From Pseudoduganella flava (lineage in GTDB: Bacteria; Pseudomonadota; Gammaproteobacteria; Burkholderiales; Burkholderiaceae_D): 64,000 nucleotides of DNA. Shown here in pieces: positions 57,706 to 64,000 of the stretch. Within the stretch, counting starts at the first letter, position 1. Each line of letters opens with the position of its first letter. The stretch spans positions 124,001 to 188,000 of the forward strand of contig NZ_VLKW01000005.1 in the NCBI RefSeq assembly GCF_007830495.1. Direction: 5' to 3'. A program made the position numbers and the translations under genes. The notes below the pieces were generated by a model, which had not been told where the DNA came from, ran no database searches, and saw only the letters and a program-made list of their open reading frames with translations.

Positions 57706-58230
57706 TTACCGTGCCGCGTCGGGGCCGATACGGCGCGTGTCGTAGGTCTGCGTGGCGCAGTGCAGCGTGATGCGGGAGCCGTGGCTGCCGCCGAGGAATT
57801 GATGGACGACCCGCAGGCCAAGCGCCTGCACGGCGCGCTCCAGCGCGGCGATGTTGCGCTCGCCGACGCGCAGCGGGAACTGCACCCGTTCGAACAGGCT
57901 GGCGCCGCCGGCCGCGATCACTTCGAGCTCGGCGTAGTCTTCCTCGCGGGCGCCGAGCCCGCGCAGCAGCGCAGGCAGCGCGTTGCTGACGTAGCGCAGG
58001 TCGAGGCCCGTGTCGTCCGGCGGTGCTTCCGCCAGCAGGCAGTGCGCCAGCGCGCAGCGCTTCTTGCGGCGCCACAGGATGCCGATGCCGACACAGGAGC
58101 CCAGCAGCGCCGTCAACACCATATTGCCGCTGCCGACCGCGAGCGCGCCCGCCCACACGTGGGTGACGTCGGCAGCGGCGAGGTTCGGTGCGGTGCCGGC
58201 AGGCGGCGTGAGGACTAGGGAATTCGGCAT
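57706..58230 (-). CDS. cheD: CheD-like chemoreceptor glutamine deamidase
   Basis: The protein has 174 aa from the ATG at 58230. The CheD core is visible: 'GSGNMVLTALLGSCVGIGI' with the catalytic Cys46, then 'CALAHCLLAEAPP' with His63. A strand pair ends at 'FLGGSHGSRITLHCATQTYDTRRI'. CheD deamidates glutamines in methyl-accepting receptors. No other chemotaxis gene is in this window, so it is an orphan or part of a scattered system. The N-terminal ~30 residues are less conserved; an internal start (MVLTALLGS) is less likely. Confidence 0.8.
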   Translation of the reverse strand: MPNSLVLTPPAGTAPNLAAADVTHVWAGALAVGSGNMVLTALLGSCVGIGILWRRKKRCALAHCLLAEAPPDDTGLDLRYVSNALPALLRGLGAREEDYAELEVIAAGGASLFERVQFPLRVGERNIAALERAVQALGLRVVHQFLGGSHGSRITLHCATQTYDTRRIGPDAAR

Positions 58231-58382
58231 GGGGACCCAATGGCAATGAAAGCAAAGGCGGCGACGGCGCCGCAAGACTGGTTGCCGGACATTGATTGGG
58301 TCAGCCCCGCTATGATGCACGCAGGAAATAGATCTGTAAATGGCGTTTACCCAACAGTCCCAGGAACTGTCGGGTGCCGCCG

Positions 58383-58559
58383 TCAGCGGCCCTGCTTGCG
58401 CAGGCTGTGCCAGATCGCCAGCAGCACGGGGATCGCCAGCGTGACGCCGGAAACGGCGTCCCATACGCCGTCGCCCAGCAGCGCGGCGAGCAGGCCGATC
58501 GTCGTCAGGATGCCGAGCAGGATCGGCACGCCCCACAGCCGCAGGAAGGCCGGGCTCAT
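58383..58559 (-). CDS. Small membrane protein (58 aa) of the PepSY operon
   Basis: The ATG at 58559 overlaps the end of the PepSY gene by 4 bp. Two hydrophobic segments (VPILLGILTTIGLLAALL and VSGVTLAIPVLLAIW) are separated by a GDGVWDA loop, followed by the tail HSLRKQGR. Such small two-helix proteins are regular companions of PepSY_TM genes in iron-uptake loci. Function unknown. Confidence 0.7.
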   Translation of the reverse strand: MSPAFLRLWGVPILLGILTTIGLLAALLGDGVWDAVSGVTLAIPVLLAIWHSLRKQGR

Positions 58560-59725
58560 CGCGGTTCTCCCTGCGCCAGCGCGGGCATGCCGGCCACTTC
58601 CGCAACGGCTTCCTGCTCGCTGGCGGCACGCGCCGGCACCGTCACGCCGCGCTTGAGCCACAGGTACAGGCCGCTGCCGAGCACGAAGATCGTGATCACG
58701 TCCAGCGCCGCCCACAGGAACTGCATGACGGGACCGCCGTAGTCGCCGAAGTGCAGCGGTTGCGACACCAGCAGTGCCGTCAGATACCACGGCAGCTCGC
58801 GACTATCGGTCACCCTGGCCGTCTGCGCGTCGATCAGCACCGGCTTGTACAGGCGCGACGTGAACGGCTGGTTGCCGTTCATGAACACGCCATAGTGGTG
58901 TTCGCTGGAATACGGCGTGCCGGGGAAGGCGATGAAGCCGATCTTCATGCCCGGCTCGGCGGCGCGGGCCTGGCGCACGGCCTCTTCCATCGAGCCGAAT
59001 GTCGCGATCGGCGGCGCGTTGCGGTACGGCGCCAGCATCTCGGCCAGCTCCGTCGATTGCCAGTACTTCAGCATCAGGTCTGCCCATGTGTTGATCATGC
59101 CCGTCGCGCCGACGACGAAGGCCCACGTCAACGTCACGATGCCCAGCAGGTTGTGCAGGTCAAGCCACTTGGTGCGCTTGGTGCGCTCGCGGCGCACCGT
59201 GCCGAAGTCGAGCTTGCGCATGAATGGCGCGTACAGCACGACGCCGGAGACGATCGCAACCAGCAGCAGCAAGCCCATCAGGCCAAGGAACAGCTTGCCC
59301 CACAGGCCGGCATACAGGTCCACGTGCAGGTGGAACATCACGGACATGAAGCTGCCTTCGAATTGCGGGGTCGGCAGCACCTCGGCGGTGCGGGCGTCGA
59401 CGGCGATCGCCTTGTAGTTCTCGTCAGTGCCGTGGTCGCCCAGCGTCAGGTTCCAGATGTTCGGTTCGTCCGCCTCCTGCGACATGTACATCATCTTCTT
59501 GCCGGGATAGGCGGCCATGCCGGCGGCCACGATCTTGTCGAGGTTGGCCTTCGGCGTATCGGCCGGCAGCGCTTTCGCTTCCACCTCGTTGCCCAGCAGA
59601 TGGCCGATCTCGTGGTGGTAGATCAGCGGCAGGCCGGTAACGCACAGCAGCAGCATGAAGACGGTGCAGACGAGGCTGCTCCATTTATGGATCCAGGCCC
59701 AACGGCGGATGGCGACAGGAGTCAT
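58556..59725 (-). CDS. PepSY-associated transmembrane protein
   Basis: The protein has 389 aa from the ATG at 59725 (MTPVAIRRWAWIHKWSSL). It has four or five transmembrane helices, with periplasmic PepSY-like stretches (LPADTPKANLDKIVAAGMAAYPGKKMMYM and GSMEEAVRQARAAEPGMKIGFIAFPG). His-containing membrane motifs (MFHLHVDLYAG, LDLHNLLGI, HKWSSL) are typical of the family and may ligate heme. It probably helps ferric-siderophore reduction for the divergent receptor at 59849. A Fur-like box lies 34 bp upstream. Confidence 0.87.
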   Translation of the reverse strand: MTPVAIRRWAWIHKWSSLVCTVFMLLLCVTGLPLIYHHEIGHLLGNEVEAKALPADTPKANLDKIVAAGMAAYPGKKMMYMSQEADEPNIWNLTLGDHGTDENYKAIAVDARTAEVLPTPQFEGSFMSVMFHLHVDLYAGLWGKLFLGLMGLLLLVAIVSGVVLYAPFMRKLDFGTVRRERTKRTKWLDLHNLLGIVTLTWAFVVGATGMINTWADLMLKYWQSTELAEMLAPYRNAPPIATFGSMEEAVRQARAAEPGMKIGFIAFPGTPYSSEHHYGVFMNGNQPFTSRLYKPVLIDAQTARVTDSRELPWYLTALLVSQPLHFGDYGGPVMQFLWAALDVITIFVLGSGLYLWLKRGVTVPARAASEQEAVAEVAGMPALAQGEPR

Positions 59726-59758
59726 TGTATTGATCGGTCGGATTGGCGATATGAGGAT

Positions 59759-59777
59759 GATAATGCAAACCATTCTC
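59759..59777. promoter_or_regulatory. Fur box between PepSY gene and siderophore receptor
   Basis: The 19-mer beginning gataatg and ending cattctc matches the Fur consensus GATAATGATAATCATTATC at 15 of 19 positions. It lies in the divergent promoter between the genes starting at 59725 and 59849, and should bring both under iron control. Confidence 0.72.
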
Positions 59778-59848
59778 ATTTACCATAGAGCGATGAACGG
59801 CTACAATAATAAAACTCATTCATTACTGAACATCATTACAACACTGCC

Positions 59849-62026
59849 ATGTCCAAACCCGTCTTTACCCTCACTCCCCTCGCCTGCGCCGCCGCACTGT
59901 TCGCCGCCGGCGCCGCCCACGCCCAGGAAACCGCCGCCACCGAGCAGACGATGCAGACCGTTGTCGTCACCGCGTCCGCCGACGCTTCCGCGCAGGGCTT
60001 GACGAAAGCCTACTCCGGCGGCCAGGTGGCGCGCGGCGGCCGCATCGGCCTGCTGGGCAACGTCGACATGATGGATACGCCGTTCAACGGCACGGCTTAC
60101 ACCCAGCAGCTGTTGCAGGACCAGCAGACGCACAGCGTCGCCGACGTACTGCAGAACGATGCCGGCGTGCGGGTGACGCGCGGCTTCGGCAACTACCAGG
60201 AGATGTACATGATCCGCGGCTTCGCCGCCAATTCGGACGATCTCGCGTACAACGGCCTGTACGGCATCCTGCCGCGCCAGTACGTGGCCACCGAACTGCT
60301 TGAGCGGGTCGAGGTGTTCCGCGGCGCCAGCGCGTTCCTGAACGGCGCGGCGCCGGGCGGTGGCGGCATCGGCGGGTCGATCAACCTGCTGCCGAAACGC
60401 GCGGGCAACGATCCGCTGACGTCGTTCACGGCCGGCTTCGAATCGGGCGGCCAGAAATACGCGGCGGCGGACATCGGCCGCCGCTTCGGCCCTGACAACC
60501 GCGCCGGCATCCGCGTCAACGCGGTGCGGCGCGACGGCGACACGGTCATCGACCGCGAACAGCGCGAGCTGTCGCTGGCCTCGGTAGGGTTCGACTGGAA
60601 CGGCGGCAATTATCGCCTGTCGGCCGACGCCGGCTACCAGGACCACAAACTGACCGCCGCCCGCCCGAGCGTCAACGTGAAGGCCGGCGTTGCCGTCCCC
60701 GCGGCGCCGGACAGCGACAGCAACTACGCACAGCCATGGACGCATTCGAACGAACGCGACACGTTCGGCACGTTGCGCGGCGAACTCGACCTGGCGAAGG
60801 ACACGGTAGCCTGGGCCGCCTTCGGTGCCCGTTCCGGTCGCGAATCGAACACGCTGGGCACGCCGACGGTGATATCGGCCGACGGCGCCGCCACGACCTA
60901 CCGCTTCGATAACGAGCGCAAGGACACCGTGCGTACCGGCGAGATCGGTGTCCGCACCAAGCTGCGCACCGGTGCCGTCGGCCACAGCATCAGCGCCAGC
61001 GCGACGGGCTTCCACAGCGATTCGCGCAACGCCTATGCGACGAGCCTGTCCGGCGCGTTGGCGACGAACATTTACACGCCGGTCGATGCGCCGGCACCGG
61101 CCGCCACGGTGGTCATCGGCGGCCGTCTCGATGCGCCGCTGACGACGACGAAGGCGATCCTGTCCAGCTATGCGATCGCCGATACGCTGTCGTTCGCGGA
61201 CGACACCGTGCTCGCCACCGTGGGCTTGCGCCACCAGCGCATCAAGACGTTCAACTACAACTACGACACGGGCATCCAGAACGCGGCCTACGACAAGAGC
61301 CGCAATACGCCGGTCGCCGCGATCGTGTTCAAGCCGCTGCGCGAGCTGTCGCTGTACGCGAACTATATCGAGGCGCTGCAGCAGGGTAAGGTCGCGTCGG
61401 GTACCGGCGTGCTGAACCAGGGCGCGATGTTCCCGCCGACGGTGTCGCGCCAGCGCGAGATCGGCGCCAAGTACGACGCCGGCAAGGTGGGCATCACGGC
61501 CGCGCTGTTCTCGACGGCGGTGCCGCAGGCCTACGTGGTGAATCAGGTCTACGGCCTGAACGGCGAATCGCGCAACCGCGGCGTCGAACTGAACGTGTTC
61601 GGCCAGCCGCTGCGCGGCCTGCGCCTGCTGGGCGGCGTGACCTTCCTCGACGCGAAGCAGCGCCGCACCGCGGGCGGTACCTTCGACGGCAACGACGCGC
61701 TGGGCGTCCCTGACACCCAGCTGAACCTGAACGCCGACTGGGACGTGCCGGGCGTGGCCGGCCTCGCGTTGAATGGCCGCGTCACCTACACCTCCAAGCA
61801 ATACCTGGATGGCGCGAACCTGCAGCAGGTGCCGTCGTGGACCCGCACGGACGCGGGCGTGCGCTACATCACCCGTCTGGGCGAACACTCCGTGACGCTG
61901 CGCGCCCGCATCGACAATGTATTCGACCGCAGCTACTGGGCATCGGCCGGCGGCGCATCCGGTGCCGGCTACCTGGTGCAAGGCGCGCCGCGCACGTTCG
62001 CATTGTCCGGCACGCTTGACTTCTGA
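59849..62026 (+). CDS. TonB-dependent siderophore receptor
   Basis: The protein has 725 aa. Signal peptide LACAAALFAAGAAHAQ. The TonB box lies near 'MQTVVVTASADASAQG'. The plug contains 'DTPFNGTAYTQQLLQDQQTHSVADVLQNDAGVRVTRG' and 'YMIRGFAANSDDLAYNGLYGILPRQ', which are the FhuA/FpvA/FoxA-type siderophore-receptor motifs. The barrel ends in 'AFALSGTLDF'-type strands. The ligand is not decidable. It is divergent from the PepSY operon, with a Fur-like site between. Confidence 0.92.
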   Translation: MSKPVFTLTPLACAAALFAAGAAHAQETAATEQTMQTVVVTASADASAQGLTKAYSGGQVARGGRIGLLGNVDMMDTPFNGTAYTQQLLQDQQTHSVADVLQNDAGVRVTRGFGNYQEMYMIRGFAANSDDLAYNGLYGILPRQYVATELLERVEVFRGASAFLNGAAPGGGGIGGSINLLPKRAGNDPLTSFTAGFESGGQKYAAADIGRRFGPDNRAGIRVNAVRRDGDTVIDREQRELSLASVGFDWNGGNYRLSADAGYQDHKLTAARPSVNVKAGVAVPAAPDSDSNYAQPWTHSNERDTFGTLRGELDLAKDTVAWAAFGARSGRESNTLGTPTVISADGAATTYRFDNERKDTVRTGEIGVRTKLRTGAVGHSISASATGFHSDSRNAYATSLSGALATNIYTPVDAPAPAATVVIGGRLDAPLTTTKAILSSYAIADTLSFADDTVLATVGLRHQRIKTFNYNYDTGIQNAAYDKSRNTPVAAIVFKPLRELSLYANYIEALQQGKVASGTGVLNQGAMFPPTVSRQREIGAKYDAGKVGITAALFSTAVPQAYVVNQVYGLNGESRNRGVELNVFGQPLRGLRLLGGVTFLDAKQRRTAGGTFDGNDALGVPDTQLNLNADWDVPGVAGLALNGRVTYTSKQYLDGANLQQVPSWTRTDAGVRYITRLGEHSVTLRARIDNVFDRSYWASAGGASGAGYLVQGAPRTFALSGTLDF

Positions 62027-62086
62027 CTGGACTTGCATTGCGGGCTGTGGTGAGATACGTCCTACCGCAGCCCGGAGCAAGCCCGC

Positions 62087-63361
62087 ATGGACGTCATCAC
62101 CACCGCATTGACCGCGGCGATCGCCGACGGCGGCACCAACGCCGCCTACCAGATGCTGAAGGCCCGCCTGGCGGGCAGGTCGCCGCGTGTCGATGAAGCC
62201 ATCGCCGACCTCGAGGAAGACCCGGGCTCGCTGTCGCGCCAGTTCGCGGTGTCGGATGCGCTGGCGGCGGCGGGCCTCGCCGGCGACCGCTACCTGCGCG
62301 CCGCCGCCCGCAACCTGATCGAAGAGACCGAACGGCGCCGGCCGCTGCACCCGGCGCAGGCGCAAGCGGGCGAACCGAACCACGTCGTCATGCAGGTGTT
62401 CTTTGCCACCGATCGCCAGCAGACGGGCGACCGCCACCCGGCCCGGCTGTTCGGCGCCGCCCGCGGCCCGCTCAGCTACGGCAGCTGCGAAGTCGGCATC
62501 CCGCGCGACCACCGGGTCGGTGCGCTGGAATCCCCTTCCGTGTTGCGCCTGCAGTTCCGGCCCGACCCGGACCGCCACGTCGTGCTGCTGCGCATCGAGA
62601 CGGCAACCCGCGAGCAGTTCTTTCCCACGGTTGCCGACCGCGTCGGCCGCGGTGCCACACAGGCGGCACTGCTGTTCGTGCATGGCTACCGCGTCAGCTT
62701 CGAGGATGCCGCGCGGCGTACCGGGCAGATCGCCTACGACCTGCAGTTCACTGGCGTACCCGTGTTCTACAGCTGGCCGTCGCAGGGCCGGCTATCCGGC
62801 TACATGATCGATGAAACCAATATCGAGTGGGCACAGTCCCAACTGACGGAGTTCCTGACGGACTTCCTGGAGCAGACGCAGGCCGAGCATGTCTACCTGC
62901 TGGGCCACGGCATGGGCAACCGGGCACTGGTCCGGGCTGCCGCCGCGATCATTGCCGACCGGCCCGACCTTGCCGGGAGGCTGCGCGAGATCATCCTGAC
63001 AGCGCCGGACATCGATGCCGACGTGTTCCGGCACGATATCGCGCCGGCCCTGTCCACGGCGGGCAATCCGGTGACGCTGTACGCATCGTCCGAAGACAGC
63101 GCGCTGCAGGTGTCGCAGCGGATGCATGGCCATGCCCGGGCCGGCGACAGCGGCGCGGGGCTCGTCGTGGTGCCCGGAGTGGAGACGATCGATGCGAGCA
63201 AGGTCGATACCAGTTTCATCGGCCATTCGTACTACGCGCAGGGCCGTTCGACGCTGGCGGACATGCATTACCTGATCAGCCAGCAGTTGCGGGCCGGACA
63301 GCGCCCCGGCCTGCATGCCGTGGACGGTCCCGGCGGACGCTACTGGACCTTCAACGAGTAG
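62087..63361 (+). CDS. DUF900 alpha/beta-hydrolase-fold protein lacking the nucleophile serine
   Basis: The protein has 424 aa. An N-terminal helical region (~1-90) is followed by an alpha/beta-hydrolase domain of the DUF900 type: 'VVMQVFFATDRQQTGD', 'YGSCEVGIPRDHRVG', 'LLFVHGYRVSFEDAARR', 'VFYSWPSQG'. At the nucleophile elbow the sequence is LLGHGMGNRAL: Gly275 occupies the place of the usual Ser in GHSMGN. Later acid and histidine loops (LTAPDIDADVFR, SFIGHSYY) are present. It is therefore either a pseudo-enzyme or uses another residue. It is followed 9 bp later by an Hpt-domain gene. Confidence 0.85.
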   Translation: MDVITTALTAAIADGGTNAAYQMLKARLAGRSPRVDEAIADLEEDPGSLSRQFAVSDALAAAGLAGDRYLRAAARNLIEETERRRPLHPAQAQAGEPNHVVMQVFFATDRQQTGDRHPARLFGAARGPLSYGSCEVGIPRDHRVGALESPSVLRLQFRPDPDRHVVLLRIETATREQFFPTVADRVGRGATQAALLFVHGYRVSFEDAARRTGQIAYDLQFTGVPVFYSWPSQGRLSGYMIDETNIEWAQSQLTEFLTDFLEQTQAEHVYLLGHGMGNRALVRAAAAIIADRPDLAGRLREIILTAPDIDADVFRHDIAPALSTAGNPVTLYASSEDSALQVSQRMHGHARAGDSGAGLVVVPGVETIDASKVDTSFIGHSYYAQGRSTLADMHYLISQQLRAGQRPGLHAVDGPGGRYWTFNE

Positions 63362-63370
63362 GAGAGCCAC

Positions 63371-63772
63371 ATGACGGCCTATGCAAGTGCCTCGGATGAA
63401 ACAATTTTCTGTGTCGACGAGCTAGTCGAGGAGATGGGCAACGACGCCCGTGCGGTCGCGAAAGTGATACGGCGCGTACGCGAAGTGATCGGCAACGGCA
63501 TCGACCCGTTGAACATGGCCGGCGAAGCCGTCCAGCAAGCACGCTTCATGGAGGCGCGCCGCATCCTGCACAATCTGCGCAACGAAGTCAGCGAACTGGG
63601 CGCCAGCCGCTTCGTCGGTGCCTGCCTTGCGCTTGAACTGGCGCTCACCGAGGGCAAGGTCATCGAGATCCCGCTGCTGTTCACGGCGGCCGAGAGCGAG
63701 CTGCGCCTCGTGATGGAACATGCCGGCGCCTGGCTCGACCAGCATGCCGGCCGCGCGAGCGATCGCGCCTGA
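63371..63772 (+). CDS. Hpt (histidine phosphotransfer) domain protein
   Basis: The protein has 133 aa. A helical bundle contains 'RFMEARRILHNLRNEVSELGASRF' with His67 in the H-x-L-K/R-x-x-x-x-x-x-G-A arrangement of Hpt phosphotransfer proteins. The rest is helical, and no kinase or receiver domain is attached. It lies 9 bp after the DUF900 gene with its own Shine-Dalgarno (ggagagccac), so the two are probably co-translated. It may carry phosphate between an unknown hybrid kinase and a response regulator. Confidence 0.7.
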   Translation: MTAYASASDETIFCVDELVEEMGNDARAVAKVIRRVREVIGNGIDPLNMAGEAVQQARFMEARRILHNLRNEVSELGASRFVGACLALELALTEGKVIEIPLLFTAAESELRLVMEHAGAWLDQHAGRASDRA

Positions 63773-64000
63773 ACCGTACTAACGAATCGTTACAATTGTT
63801 ACCCGCACCGCTGAACTTCTCCTGCCTTTCCGCAAAGTCAACATGTTAAGATCGATAACGATCTGGCGCGTTTGAACCGCACGCCGACACCGGATGCATT
63901 GCGGCGCACCATTTTCTTTAGGGAAATTGTGCACGAACTGGTATCATTGCCACCCTTTCATCCGAGCTGTGCAGGCTTGAATAAGGCAAGAAGAAGAACA
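63773..64000. other. Intergenic end of window, no gene seen
   Basis: This region is AT-richer than the surrounding genes, with short direct repeats of 'gttac' (acgaatcgttacaattgttacc). It probably contains the promoter of a gene beyond the window. No coding frame is supported. Confidence 0.4.

Noticed and set aside
1-64000. CRISPR arrays, rRNA and tRNA genes
   Set aside because: No regularly spaced direct repeats, no rRNA stretches and no convincing tRNA cloverleaf were seen. The prophage junctions are dif-like, not tRNA ends.

Overview
The window looks like about 64 kb of chromosome from a high-GC betaproteobacterium of the Oxalobacteraceae type (Massilia or a close relative). The reasons are the strong GC bias, five large TonB-dependent receptors, and PepSY/receptor pairs with Fur-like operators. 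The genus is inference from gene style, not from a marker gene. A near-canonical dif site at 22.2 kb indicates that the window covers the replication terminus.

The main feature is a compact element of about 11.3 kb (10898-22208) lying exactly between two dif-like sites, with no integrase of its own. It encodes a leftward Cro/CI-type repressor with an operator array and a two-tyrosine HUH replication initiator (YIAKY motif). These are followed by a zinc-ribbon protein, a HerA/FtsK-type packaging ATPase, and a 283-aa capsid protein whose two halves repeat each other as in the double-jelly-roll (DJR) fold of PM2 P2. The rest of the element holds a run of single-span membrane miniproteins, a likely vertex or spike protein, a membrane-anchored lytic transglycosylase and a 21-aa basic peptide, and it ends at an intrinsic terminator. 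I read it as an integrated tailless, membrane-containing phage (PM2/Corticoviridae or FLiP/Finnlakeviridae-like) that uses the host XerC/XerD recombinases. It is the best candidate for a little-described system in this window.

Layout. 0-5 kb: a partial TonB receptor and a di-heme oxidoreductase lipoprotein with two discoidin-like domains. 5-11 kb: a Tat-exported Gfo/Idh/MocA oxidoreductase, an arsRCB operon, a divergent MerR regulator and CDF metal exporter with a recognisable operator, and a LysE exporter. 10.9-22.2 kb: the prophage. 22.7-24.6 kb: a DUF4157 zincin-motif protein. 24.9-29.3 kb: a sugar-epimerase-type dehydratase and a STAND-BTAD regulator. 29.4-35.8 kb: an oxidase locus (a LodB-like flavoprotein and a LodA-like quinoprotein fused to a catalase-like domain), a Cyc2-like cytochrome-porin, and a secreted PA-IL-type lectin. 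35.9-41.8 kb: a small ArsR/SRPBCC/DUF1801 operon, then stress and ion-homeostasis genes (Na+/H+ antiporter, DUF421, MscS, cyanophycinase-like).

42-48.6 kb: two paralogous TonB receptors with an IS1595-type transposase between them. 49-51.3 kb: a GT9 glycosyltransferase and a KfrA-like coiled-coil DNA-binding protein. 51.3-62 kb: two iron-uptake-type modules, each a TonB receptor divergent from a PepSY membrane protein. Between these modules are a pentapeptide-repeat/membrane protein pair, an SDR and a CheD. 62-63.8 kb: a DUF900 alpha/beta-hydrolase that lacks its catalytic serine, paired with an Hpt-domain protein.
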